Source: Phascolomyces articulosus | Lineage: Eukaryota > Mucoromycota > Mucoromycetes > Mucorales > Lichtheimiaceae | NCBI GenBank assembly: GCA_025677815.1 | Contig: JAIXMP010000025.1 | Location: 62,001-126,000 of the forward strand | Direction: 5' to 3' | Length of the DNA stretch: 64,000 nt | In this document: positions 38,337-50,160 of the stretch, piece after piece | Layout: the number at the start of each line of letters is the position of its first letter | Position numbering within the stretch: the first letter of the stretch is position 1 | The notes under the pieces: generated by a model | Told to the model about the DNA's origin: nothing | The model's database searches: none | The model's input: the letters and a program-made list of their open reading frames with translations, nothing else | Position numbers and translations under genes: made by a program

Positions 38337-41300
38337 ATGGGATTGTTAGAAAGTTCAGAAAGTGATGGAGGTTATGATGTAATCGCCAATGGCAAAAAGA
38401 GTGGCTTGAGAAGCACCACTCCAGAAAGAGAACGAACACGACAACGTAGAGCACAAAAGCAGCAACAAACGGAATATAGCCAGACTATCCAACCGACTCC
38501 AACAGCACCCTACCCCAACGCCAACGATGACTATGATGGCGACGCCGACATGGGATGGGATGGATATGACGGGGAAGAGGGAGAGGAAGAAGAGATGTAT
38601 CTGGCCGATACCGAGGATTTGGGGGAACTGACGCCTTCAGATCGAAGACGAAAGCGTCCGAAGTTAGCACATATCGATGACAGGAAAACTTTGCTTGTCA
38701 AGGACTGGGCAACACTTCTTCCCTCGTTGAAACAAGCATACCTTCGTAGTATTGGTGTGAATAAGGTTGACAGAACCGCATTACATCCACCACCAATCGA
38801 AGGATGTAACTGTATATCAAAAAAGAGCGAAAAGGTGTTGTGTGTTTTTAAATGTGGTATGAATTATAGATGCGATGAACTTTGAACAACAGGATATGGA
38901 TACCATATGGAAAATTATGATTAGTAGTATTATGATGATTTTAACTTATTAATAATGTAATTGAGATGCAGGTGCACGTACTTATGACATCCAGTTCTGT
39001 CAAAATGAAGGCTGCTCTCGTTCCTCCCTCCCTGTTTCATTGATGGAAAAACAGCTTTTCCCAACAACTCCTTCCAATCCAAATATCGCATTTCACATCG
39101 AAGTACTTCGATGTTATAATAATGTTAGATTATATGCTCGTGCTCCTGTTAACAGTATTGTTGAGCTGATGAAGGCAGATTATAATTGGACTGTAATGAT
39201 TGGAAATGATACAATAAGATTAAAGAAAGATTAAAATGCAAGAGACTTACTTGAGTTTTATAAAAGGACTTCCCTAATTCATTGAGAAATACAATGTTTC
39301 AGGCTTTGCTCAACTATTCCAAACTTCAGTTACTTGTCGAAAATGAATTAAATCATATTTGTGATATTGAGGATGGAAACTGTCCATTCTGTAATTACAT
39401 GGTATTTGTCGATATCGTTATCTAACTTCTGAGGGTAATATAAACTTAATCTAATAACTATATACTTAGTCATCTGAAGGAACAATCGTACCAGTCTCTT
39501 TAGATGGTAATTTTCAATTAAAAAGACTAGGTCATAGTCACGATCCTCAAGTTGATGACCCTTGCGCCAAAATAGTCAACAAACTATGGGTAGCCAAAAA
39601 GGATATCGTAATTTCTGGATATAAAGTAAGAGTAGCATAGAATATTAAAGGATCTTCTTTATATAAATGTTATTAACAAAAGAAAATTAATGTAATGTTA
39701 TTGAAAGCGTGGGCGTCCTTCATTTAATAATACTGATAAAAACACTGCCTGTGAAGGATGGAAATCCTTGTCCAAATCTGGTACAAAAAAAGCATCCATC
39801 CCTACTACCGGTGTGTTTATGGCTATGTGTTCTCGTCATTCATTTGTGTTAACACTCATGGATATGGATACAACGGGAGAAAAGTAATTTTTTCACTATT
39901 TATCTCTAAAATATATATATTCATGTTATAAATCAATATACTAATGTAAGATTAGAGCTGAATATCCATTGAGTGTGATAAACCAGGTTAAAAGCAAATA
40001 AGGAAATAACATTGCTATTATGTATGATGTAACTTGCAAGCTTCATAATGCACTAAAGGTAATTCTTTATTACATTATACATGAACGAGTTTAGTCTTTT
40101 AATATGCGATATATGAAGTATACACCGAAGTTATCTGGTTTAGAGAATGTACCTCGAGCAATTGTAGCTTTTCATGTTTATGGCCACCAACCTGCGTGCC
40201 AAGTCCAGTTTAACCCGAAGCTCGTAAAAGGAATTGGTTTAGTTGATGGTGAAGGTTGCGAACGAGGGTGGTCGATGCTGAGTCCTTACAACATAGCAAC
40301 ACGTTATATGACAGAGTTTAATCGACACCTTTTTCTTACTATGCTCATTAACCATTATCATGAGCAAAAGATTGAATCGCTTGGTATTTATAAATTTCCC
40401 AAGTTTAACAAGTAATATATATATATATATATATATTAATTATAAAATGTGGTGTTATTTATCAACCCATAACTCTCTTAGGTCGCGTTATATATAAAAA
40501 CTACAAAAAAGCTACTAAGATACTTACTGCTTCCAACATTAAGCTTAGACGAGTAGACATTGATGAATTAACGCGTAAATGGGAACATTTTAAAAATGAG
40601 ACCATCAAGTCAAAAAATGAAAGCAGCAAAATCGACGAAAAAGAGAAATTGCGTTCTGCTGTTTTCGCATATGATTTTGTTAATGGAATTATGCATGTAC
40701 CACGCACAGGTATATTATATTATATTTAATACGTATCCTGGCAAAGTACAATATAAGTGTAACCATTGTGTTAATATTTTAACATAATGTTACAGGTCAT
40801 AGGCGTACGGTAGAATTATCAGTAACCCTCGCAAAAGCTTTAAAAAAAGTTGATACTGCTGTGAAGCAATATATAACGATAAGCATCCATCGCAACATAA
40901 ATATATTTAGCCTGCCTACATTATAACTGTTTGCTTATATTTAATTAATTTATTATTTTATTATAATTATAATTATATCCAGGGCCGTTCACTGCAAAAG
41001 AAGTTGTGAGTTATAACAGTTCGTTTCGTTACGAATGTGACGTTTTAAATAACGGGATAGATCCTTTTCTTACAATGCATCTTCGTGATAGAGCAGAGGA
41101 AGAGCTACTCTTACTTAAAGTTAGTATCTATAGGTATTTATTAACAAATTCCTTACCTACGGGGACTAATTTAATTTCTTTTTTATCGGAAACATAGTAA
41201 GATTCAATAAACATCCTTCGTTTTGATTCAGAGCTTATTGTTCGGATGCGCACTGCATTAGAAAAACAAATTATCGACGAAAACCTGGAAAATAAAGGCG

Positions 41301-41812
41301 TGGTTGAATTATTGAAACAAAAAATCGCCAAAACTTTCAAAAGATTCGAGAAAAACAGGAAACTGCTTTCTGACTCGATACCGTACTCAGAAGAAGATCG
41401 GCAAAATTTAACTTCATTGTGTTTAAGAGCTTTTACTGAGTCCTCGATTCCAGGTATCGATACTGAACAACAAGGAAGTGATGAAGATAGCAGCGATGAA
41501 AATAACGATGACGATGATGAAAATGAAAATGAAAATGAAAATGATGATGATGATGTAGATATAGACATAGATGTGTTGGTTGCTTTATTGGAAGGCCATG
41601 ATCTATTTACTGATGATAATGATGATGACATTGACAATGATGATGACGCCGATGCTGCTGACACTACTTCTCAATATTTATTTATTGAAACATTTCTTAA
41701 TGAATATTATATTTATTTTTATGTATCCATTAACATTTGCTTATTATATTTATGCTTTATCCCAGTTTATTACGTATCCTTAGCCCCTTCTCTTATATAT
41801 ATATACACATAA
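38337..41812 (+). pseudogene. KDZ transposase, probably inactive copy
   Basis: Recognisable exons are 38337-38856, 38972-39192, 39303-39401, 39470-39625, 39708-39883, 39956-40058, 40095-40411, 40482-40709, 40796 to about 40900, 40983-41123 and 41232-41812. The N-terminus is charged. It is followed by the cysteine cluster typical of KDZ proteins (CNC, FKCG, FCQNEGC, CPFC). The RNase H-like core shows the likely catalytic acids: Asp at 39503-39505 (SLDGNF), Asp at 40026-40028 (MYDVTCK) and Glu in DGEGCERGW at about 40251-40262. The C-terminus is very acidic (Asp/Glu/Asn runs). An in-frame TAA at 39999-40001 interrupts the core just before the second Asp. The exon joins around 40411/40482 and 40900/40983 cannot be made in frame, so the copy has probably lost activity. 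An unusual splice pattern cannot be fully excluded. Confidence 0.88.
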
Positions 41813-43106
41813 ATTTATATTTATTTGTATCATTAACTTAAACTTATTTATTTTGGATCTTTGGTTAATTGTTTTTTATATACATCGTGTTACAGATCAG
41901 ATATACTCCAATTTTTTCATGTACTTATTAAATATTTAATTATTATCAAAGATTTATCAATTAGTCATGGTTAATAGTATAACTTATTGATGGATTTATT
42001 ATATACTTAGCAGCAGTCAAATTGTGCAAATATGATGATACTTTAAACTAGCAACGTAGCAACAGGAAGAATCTGGCAATATGGATAAATTTAACAACAG
42101 AGTTTATGGCGAATTAATTTTTAAATATATCATGTCTATCAAATTTACTATATATCATAAAACTTTAAACATGTGTATAACAAATGCAAAAATATAATTA
42201 TAAGTTACTCTACTAGATTTTTGTAGGATATAATATATTCTATGAACTATTGTATAAGTGCAACAATTGTTTAAACAAACCATTAAACTGGCGCTTTAAC
42301 TAAGTACTGGGATAATTTTCGATAAACAAAGAGTAATAAGTCTTTAAATTCTAATCATATAAAAATAATATAAGCTTTCAGTCCTGTACGTAATATGTAC
42401 CTAGTAAAAATAAATGTATTAGAAGTATATATTTGCGTGATAAATTGAGCATGTTTTCCTAGTTTATTGTTGTTTTAGAAATAATCATCATTATTAGTAC
42501 TTATATTAATATTTTGTAAATTATTTGCTTCTTCTACACTTAAATGAAATTTACGATTAAAACAATACTTAGCAGAAGTTAGTCTAACTTTTTTTTATAT
42601 CTGTATAATATATATTCTAATAACTACGTATTATGAAAATACTTTTCAATGATATAGATTTAAGTACAGTACAAATTATTTATCTATACATATAGATAAA
42701 TAAATCAACAATTTATTTCGACATTGGAACCTATATGAATTATTTTAGTATAAATTCTTCGAATATGAATTCCCTAATCCAAACAGTAACATAAAGAACT
42801 AATATCGCTTATAAATGAACTCATACTGATTCTTATGTAGGTGCAATAGAATATATTAGCGCCATCTCCAGCAAGATCAAACAAACGCCATGGCTTATAT
42901 CACACAAAATTGATGTATACAATATACTTTAAAACAGCACGCACAAACATTAATTGAAATGCTTTCCAACAGTAAAAAACAGAAGATAGGAAAAAAATTA
43001 TTAAAGGGAATAATAAACGGAAAATGAAAAGGATTGACAATTATCATAACGACAGATCAAAATAGCATCCAACATTTGAAGTTATGTACCTAATACAAAG
43101 CATGCA
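41813..43106. other. Non-coding interior of the KDZ element
   Basis: About 1.3 kb of AT-rich DNA between the convergent 3' ends of the two element genes. No open frame of note. It should hold both polyadenylation regions. Confidence 0.6.
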
Positions 43107-44254
43107 TTAGAACCAAATCAACCTCATTAATCTGCTATGAATATACTTACGAGATCGCTTGCTACTTGAACTGAAGAGGGATGGCTTGCAGAAAATTTCA
43201 AATTTCTCTTGTAACGCATAGAAATTACTGCTTGCATTGCTCTCTTTGTTCATTTGATCAATGAAACTCAATCCCATGTCTAAAAAAAGCATTGGGAACA
43301 TTAAAACAATAATCCTAAACTAAGTACACTTAATACTAACCTGTTCCCAGACGGCGTAGTTTCCATTTGGTTCTATGAAACTCGTAAGATCCAAATAGTG
43401 TAAAAGACTCAAGGCCCGTCAAATCTCTGAGTTTTTGCAGATTGTTTCGTAGAACTTCAACGATTTCTTGGGCCATCATCATCTTTTGATCAATGCTCAT
43501 GCTATTGACTGCCCCGCATAGGCCATTTGCATGGTTGTAATCATTTGCCCGCGCCTGAAGTTCGTTAAATTTTTTTTGATCGATATCGTTTTTTATCAAG
43601 CTATAAGCACTAGATAACCCTTTATTCACCCATTTGGTTTTTTCTCTCTCTGTTGCTCCTTCTGGGTGTTCATTTTCGAATTTTTCTTTAATTTAACCAT
43701 TAAAACACGAGAACTTTTAGCAAATATCAAATAATGGTTTTCCCTTCAAATCAATCTAGATTGTATCTTTTCAATTTTTCACGCTCTTCAGATGCAAATT
43801 GCGTCCAGGTATTACGTGTCTTTGGTGAGCTATACAGCTTCACACTTTTACCGCCAAACAATCCTTCAACTTCTATAATAGATAACCCACATTGGTTGGC
43901 GATGGTCAATGTGGTTTCGTTACTTTTCTTTTTCGCATCATCTACGAGTTTCAACGCATGTTTCATCCTTTCTTCTTCGTTCTCTAAATGTGTTTCTTCT
44001 TCATCCTCATCTCCATCATCCTGAACAACCTCTTCTTCCTGTCCTTCGGTTGGTTCAGTTACTGTCTGTTGTTGCTGGTTCGTTGTTGGCGCTACGGCTG
44101 GCGCCTGCTGTTGTATTTTTGTGTACAACGAGCCAATAATCATACCAGCATAAGATACAAGGTCATGCTGTTCTTCTTCAGGAAGACTACCAGCTTTTCT
44201 AACAAGCAATTGGTATTTTTCTACAGACAAATTGAGGTTGTTTTGTTCACTCAT
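43107..44254 (-). CDS. Unrecognised passenger protein of the KDZ element, 329 aa
   Basis: Minus-strand exons 43783-44254, 43341-43685 and 43107-43279 join in frame to 329 codons plus stop. The start MSEQNNLNL lies 16 bp inside the right terminal repeat, mirroring the transposase start on the other side. The first third is helical with a Gln-rich linker and an acidic stretch (EEEVVQDDGDEDEEETH). The middle has an aromatic/basic helical part (RNTWTQFASEE, then KFENEHPEGATEREKTKWV) that faintly recalls an HMG-box-like fold. The C-terminus ends Ser/Lys/Arg-rich (SSSSKRSRK). The first intron has a weak donor (GTGAAA), so that join is the least certain. Its position suggests an element-encoded helper or DNA-binding accessory (inference). 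Unlike the transposase, I see no stop in it. Confidence 0.68.
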
Positions 44255-44269
44255 CTGATGAAAGAATTT

Positions 44270-44459
44270 CTGAATGACGAAAAATATAATAAAAAAAATA
44301 AAATAAAATAAAGAGCAGTTTATTCGAGACGAAAAAGGCAAGAGGTCCATCAGGAACAAAGTGACGGCTAATTTAATTTTTTTGCTTGGTTCCCAAACGG
44401 GAGGTCTCAGTTAGAGAACATATAGGTTTGGGAACCAGCAGAAGTGAAATAATTAGGTG
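44270..44459 (-). repeat. Right terminal inverted repeat of the KDZ element
   Basis: Exact reverse complement of 38142-38331. It probably drives the minus-strand passenger gene, whose start codon lies just inside. Confidence 0.95.
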
Positions 44460-44467
44460 TTATTTTT
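44460..44467. repeat. Right 8-bp target-site duplication of the KDZ element
   Basis: TTATTTTT, matching 38134-38141. The remaining 300 bp to the L4 stop codon are AT-rich with no gene seen. Confidence 0.88.
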
Positions 44468-44771
44468 ATAGTTCCTGGTTTTATATGATCGCTGATTAAC
44501 TATTTTGTAAAAAAAAAATAACATGGATATATCTTAAATTTAAAAACATCGGTTCCTACTATGGTACAATGTAATCTTTCATATTGTGAGGCAGAGATAG
44601 ATATTGACAAATCAGGCTTAAATTGCTCTCATTCAAAATAGTACCACAAAAAAATCTTTAATGTACACCTTCCCATAAATACAAAACCAAAATATAAATT
44701 AAAACAATGCTCAATGATGAAACAGCAGCATTTTATTTAGCTCGCAAAATAGAGAGACGGGGTCAAAAGAC

Positions 44772-46263
44772 TTAAGCAGAGTGCAAAGTTTCCAAGAATT
44801 GCTTGGAGGCAGCAGTGTTAGCACCCTTCTTGCCAGCAGGCTTGGTGACCTTAGCCTTCTTTTCAGCCTTGCGGAGGATGTTGGCATAGGGGTTAAGACG
44901 ACCCATGACGGCAGTGTTGCGAAGAGGGTTCTTCTTTTGGGTGAAGGGACGCTTAGTGATCTTGGAGCCAGCGGGGCGAACAACGGATTGGACTTCATCA
45001 GAGTTGATCAAGCGGGTCACATCGGGGTTGGTCATGATGTGAGCGGGTAAGACGTAGTCCTTCTTCAAGGTAGCGGGCGATTCGTAGGTACCATAGAGCT
45101 CATCCAAAAGGGAGAAAGCGCTTTGGGTCCAGACGACGAAACGACCAACGTGACCACCAGGGGCGAGTTGAAGCAAGTTCAAACGACGAACGTTGCAAAG
45201 TTCGACACCGGGCAAGTTGCGGAAAGCCTTGACGATACCGTTATCTTCGTTGTAGATAACGAGAGGACCACGACGTTGACGATGGCGACGGTTACGGATC
45301 TTACCAACACCAGCACGGAGCTTGCGGGAGTTGGAAACCTTGACGACATCTTCGTAGGCGTTCAAAGCCTTCAAAAGGGCAACGGCATCCTTGGTCTTGG
45401 TCAAGGTTTGGGCAGCATCGTTGACGACAAGAGGGACTTCCTCAATTTGTTCAACACGGTGACCACGGGCCATGACCAACGAGGGCAAAGCGGAGGCAGC
45501 CAAAGCGGAAGCAGTGGCGAAACGCTTTTGGTTCAAGTTGGTCTTGACGTGCCACTTGCGCCAGGTCTTGGTGGGAGCGAACATACGACCGCTACGACAC
45601 ATGTTACCGAAAGCAGCCTATTATTATTATTATTTGTAAATTCATTTGTTAGTACCATTCAGCACACTCAAGAATACATAATTTTCCTCTTTTTTCCCCA
45701 GATCTAAATTTCGATCAATCCAATAATTGTATTTACCTGACCAGCACGATGAGTGCCAGAACCGTTAACACGGGGAATACGGGCGACAGCACGACCAGTA
45801 CCCCAGGACTCAGCAGAGGTTTGGTGACCAGCCTTTTCGGAGACAGCATAAGCTTGACGCTTGTTCTTGGCCATGTTGGTGTGGACAAAGTTGACAATGT
45901 CAGGACGGATGGGAGCCTTGAAGACGGCGGGCAAAGCGACGGTACCGGCGGCACCCTTGCCACTCTCGGAGTAAACGTTGATAACGGGTCTGGCAGCAGA
46001 CTATTATATAGAAAGAGTTTAATGTACATTTAGCAAGTGCCAATAATTTATTTAGGAATCCTCAGATTCCATTTTGACCAATTCAGATAATAAATTTGAT
46101 CCAACTTTTTTCATCCCCTTCCCCTTCGCTTTATCTCATCCATCCATTTATCATTTCGGTTCATCCGTTCGCGTATCGTTTGAATCCATGAGTGATATAT
46201 GATGGTGATAATTCCTCCTCCATTCTATGATCAATTTTATTATTGAGCATGACACCTTACCAT
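44772..46263 (-). CDS. RPL4: 60S ribosomal protein L4 (uL4)
   Basis: Exons on the minus strand are 46261-46263 (the start codon alone), 45737-46000 and 44772-45617, giving 370 aa, the usual length for fungal uL4. After Met the protein reads [14 protein letters not shown]. The conserved extended loop that lines the peptide exit tunnel is present ([20 protein letters not shown]), and the core continues with [14 protein letters not shown] and [21 protein letters not shown]. The C-terminal lysine-rich tail ([14 protein letters not shown]) is the eukaryote-specific extension. The first intron directly after ATG is 260 nt, an arrangement common in fungal ribosomal protein genes and often linked to expression control. 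Codon use is highly biased, as expected for strong expression, and creates a spurious antisense frame. Confidence 0.96.
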
Positions 46264-47075
46264 CTTTAAAGAAGTAATAACAAAAGAGAAGGTACTTAAT
46301 TATCACGGCTCGCGAACATTTTGTTAAAATTTCCAAAGTGAAACTCCGAAGCAAATTTGATGATTTGACATCCAATATTTTTTTTGATAGTTACTTCCAA
46401 GCCATCTTGTGTTCTTGAATTGTTAAAGGTTTTTATTATCATTACTATTATCCAATTCATTTATTTAGATAATATGTTATATTGTTGAAGAAAGATAAAT
46501 ATGTAAGATAATTCAAATTGTACGTTGAAATGGACTATTTGTCAAATTCGTGTAACCAAAAAGTTGACTATTGGATTGTTTGGTATATACAAAAGTGAAG
46601 AAATCATTGTTCACCCCGGTCCTGCAGAACAATATTTCAGCTTCCATCACCTTCATAAATAAAAAGTCGAAAATATAAATTCTTGACTTTCAACATCAAT
46701 TTTATTACATATAAATTTAATTATTTGTTACATCATATAATAGAATATTGATTATTATCACGTAGCATGAATTTTCATTCTCGGTCATTGTAGACTTTTC
46801 TTTCTGTAAGTATGTACACACAAAAGCAATTCATTTCATCCACCGCTGCAGCCAGATGTTTTTTCTTGTGTTACCAAGATCAAACATGAATTTTATGCTG
46901 GAAGGTTTATGACTTGAAACAATTTAGTATGTGATAAAATGACAACCCTTTCTGGATTATATATCTATAAAAAATAAGTCAGTGATATTTCTTTCTTTTT
47001 TTCTTCTTTTTCTTCTATTTTCTTCTGTAAAACTACCAATAGTCAATATCATCGTTCTATTTCACATAAGAAACA
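46264..47075. other. Divergent promoter region between RPL4 and the next gene
   Basis: About 0.8 kb between two genes transcribed away from each other. It is AT-rich with pyrimidine tracts (around 46990-47030) just before the + strand gene. No gene seen. Confidence 0.6.
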
Positions 47076-50000
47076 ATGTACGTGTGTTTTAACATGCCCC
47101 CCAAAAAAAGAGTTATTCATACTCTACCCGCGGTAAAAGAGAGTACTGACTTTTTCTATTTCTTTTTTTTTTCATATTTAATATATATGTGTTCATATAG
47201 GGCGACTTTGAGTAAAGAAGCATATGTTGCAGCTGCTAGTAATACAGTACAAAAAACCTCTACACCATCGTCCACATTGCAACAAAAATACATTGTCGTA
47301 GGTTTCTTTTTATAAAGCATTCACAAATAACTCAATAATGTATAATAATAGTAATAATAATAATAATTCGTGTTTATTATTTAGATACCTTCGGCTATTG
47401 AAGTTCCTTTTGTTCCAAGTCATCTTGACGCACCCCTTTCTGATAAATTGAGAAAAACACTTTTCCAAGGACATCCAATTTCATCTCAAGATAAATTCAT
47501 GTATCAACTCTATGTATTAATTATCACATGGCATCGCGTGATGAAAACGAAACGTACTTACTATGGACGTGAAGAACAAAATTTGTGGAAGCGAGTTTAT
47601 CAAGGATTAACGACCGATCCATCAGAATTAGGTCCAGTAACAGAAGGTATCTATATTAAATGATTAATCTATCATCAAACGAGAGTGACCAATTTAAGTA
47701 AATAAAAGTTCATCAATATAAACAAAAAATAATGATATATAATTTTGTATATAAATAGATATGCTGCCTCAAGAATTAGAAGCCGATGATGGACACTTGT
47801 GGCGTATATTACAAGCATTTACAGGTGATACTCACATGCATGAACTTTTGGGTCTTGTCATTGATATTATGTATTCATTATTGGCCTGCGCACGTCCAGA
47901 CGGTCATGATCCTTATTTGATGGAAGGAGAGGAAGCAACACCTCAAGTGGGTGCTCCTGGTAGTAGCAGTGTTGTTATCCAAGAACAACAATCTCAGCAA
48001 CAGCAACAAGCAGAGGGAGCAGCAGAAGCAAGTACTTCTTCTCTTTCTTTACAACAACCTGTAAAGACAGTTCCATTTGATAGTGATCATACAGAGCAAC
48101 AATCCAGTGAAAGTTCTACTAGCCCTGCCGCCGATACTACTGTTAGTGCAGCAGAAACGAACCTTTTTATTCCAAGTACACCTGATCCTATCGGTGATAC
48201 TAATGCAATGGCGGCGTTGAACCAGCCGCGAGCACAACAAAATATGCACCCAACTCGTTCTTCTTTTTCTTTTCATTCCAAAAAAACATCTACCACTACT
48301 AAGGAAGATGAAAGTACTTCTACACAGCATGATGGTTCGGCTATAATCAGTGATTATGCACAGCAGCAGGAGAAAAAAGGTTCAAGCAGCACAGTTGTTG
48401 ACACACCCACATTGGTATCATTCAAAAAGGGGAAATCTCCTGCCACCATGACCCAATCCGAATCTGATCAATATTGTATTAAAGAATCTTTGCATCCAGG
48501 TCAACAACTTTTACATGAAATGATTATTCAATATCAACACATTACGGATAATCCCAATGAAGATATTGATATGCTTGATGTGGTAAAAGAACTCGTACAA
48601 AGCGTCGCCCAGTTACTCAATGAAGAAAACTTGCCAGATAGTCAAAAAACGGCAGCCTCACACAATTTTTATAATCTCATGGTGGGATTTGCTCATGATA
48701 GTACAGGTCGCAGCCATATTGATCCTTTTATTGCTGCTTTGGCAAAAATTGAGTTAGATCCCAAGGACAAGACACAAATTATTGATTTATGGAATGATTT
48801 ACATATGGCTTGTCAGAAAAAACGTCAAAAACTCGAAGATCAATTGGAAACCCCTGCTATTTCTACTACTAGTGGAGGTGTTAGTAGTATGATCAAGAAC
48901 AAACAGCAGCAAGAAAATCTTATTGATGCAAATGTTATGACGATCGGGGAAGATTTGTTACAACTCATTGCTGAATTGATCCTTACGCACGATAAACGTA
49001 TCATGAAAGTTTTGTACAATGCCAGTGCAATTATTATGCCTTATTCAGGTGGATTTTCACATACATTGACATATTTAGCCAAGCAACTTGCTTTGAGTGT
49101 CTTTTGGGATGCACAACGTAGTGTTCCTACTTTTGAGAAGGAACATTGGGCTAACTTGAGTCGGATCTTTCCCCAATTGTAAGTTGATATTGAAATGATG
49201 TAGATTTTATAACTACTAGCATACTTAAGTAATAGTGATGATATAACTTTTGCATATGTATGTGTTGTCTAACTAATTAAATATTATATTATTTTAGATG
49301 TGAACAACTTGGTGAATTCCATATTGGGCGCGTTGAAATGTAAGTAAAATAACCAATGTATCTCTTCCTTTTAGCATATATATATGATATTATTGAAAAA
49401 AGTAACAAAAGTTTAAAAAATAATAGCTGATTTACATCCTTCTATACAATCAAATAGGTCTTTTGAAAATTATGATGTTATCTTGGAAAATTCACGAGTG
49501 GATTTGAAGAACGCGTTTCCCAAATATTCGGATTATAATCTTAAAAGTCGAGTGGAGCAAGCTGCCATGTATGAACAAATCCGAGCTGGAGAAAACATGG
49601 ACCGAGTATTTGATATCGCTTCATATACCTTGTAAGTATCTTTTTTATATTATTCTTATGAATATAGAATATGACGATATAGGGTTTCTATTTTTACTTA
49701 TAAAAATCACAATATATTTTTATACATAGTGGAGACATGGATATTCGTTTACATGCTGGCTATTTGTACAAGAAAAAGAGTGGATTCCCACTTTATATGG
49801 ATTATGGACAACTTCATGGAGATGTTTGTAACGTTCAATTGAACATTCAAATCATTTCTTCCAAGGAAGAGCCTTTAATTGTACAAAAGCTGGATTGTAT
49901 GATTGATAAGGTCAATTTACATTTTGATGAAACACGCCACAGGTAAACTACACCAAGTTATATATAAAAAAGGACTCTATCCATAAACGAATAGATCTTT

Positions 50001-50160
50001 TTTTTGTGCAACGATACTAATATATTTTTTGGCTGTTCTTAGAATTCTTAATAACATGCACAAGGCATCGTTTGAGCAAAAGATTATGACCGTTCTCAAG
50101 AACAGCGTCTCTGAAATAATTCAGCATATGATCCTTCAATTGGAACCTGTTTTACCTTGA
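47076..50160 (+). CDS. Conserved fungal protein, possibly HAM1-like (TULIP-type)
   Basis: About 790 aa. Well-supported exons are 47201-47297, 47385-47646, 47759-49178, 49298-49339, 49458-49631, 49730-49942 and 50043-50160, ending MILQLEPVLP-stop. The N-terminal third is helical (WHRVMKTKRTYYGREEQNLW; LWRILQAFTGDTHMHELLG). A long Ser/Thr/Gln-rich linker follows, then a second helical block (LIAELILTHDKRIMKVLYNA). The C-terminal 250 residues alternate hydrophobic beta strands (DMDIRLHAGYLYKKKSGFPL; DKVNLHFDETRHR) as in TULIP/BPI lipid-binding folds. This layout resembles fungal HAM1-type proteins, but I am not certain. The start is unsettled: MPPKKR at 47094, or the in-frame ATG at 47076, does not join in frame to the exon at 47201 by the obvious GT-AG pair at 47133-47200, while read-through is open. 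Confidence 0.7.

Larger units (their letters stand above)
38142..44459. mobile_element. KDZ-superfamily DNA transposon, 6318 bp
   Basis: The element is bounded by identical 190-bp terminal inverted repeats beginning CACCTAATTATTTCAC and flanked by an 8-bp direct repeat (TTATTTTT), the target-site size reported for Zisupton-like elements. Inside are a transposase-related gene on + (38337-41812) with the KDZ signature blocks VSLDGNFQLKR, YDVTCKLH and DGEGCERGW, and a second gene on - (43107-44254). These are separated by about 1.3 kb of non-coding DNA. KDZ elements are abundant in some fungi and are often linked to TET/JBP genes; I see no TET/JBP gene in this copy. Confidence 0.92.

Noticed and set aside
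39999..40001. TAA in the transposase read as a reassigned codon
   Set aside because: All other genes in the window end normally at TAA, TAG or TGA and contain none internally, so the standard code applies and this is a nonsense mutation.
45123..45707. 194-codon open frame antisense to RPL4
   Set aside because: It mirrors the highly biased L4 coding sequence and crosses its intron boundary without splice logic. L4 on the minus strand is certain.
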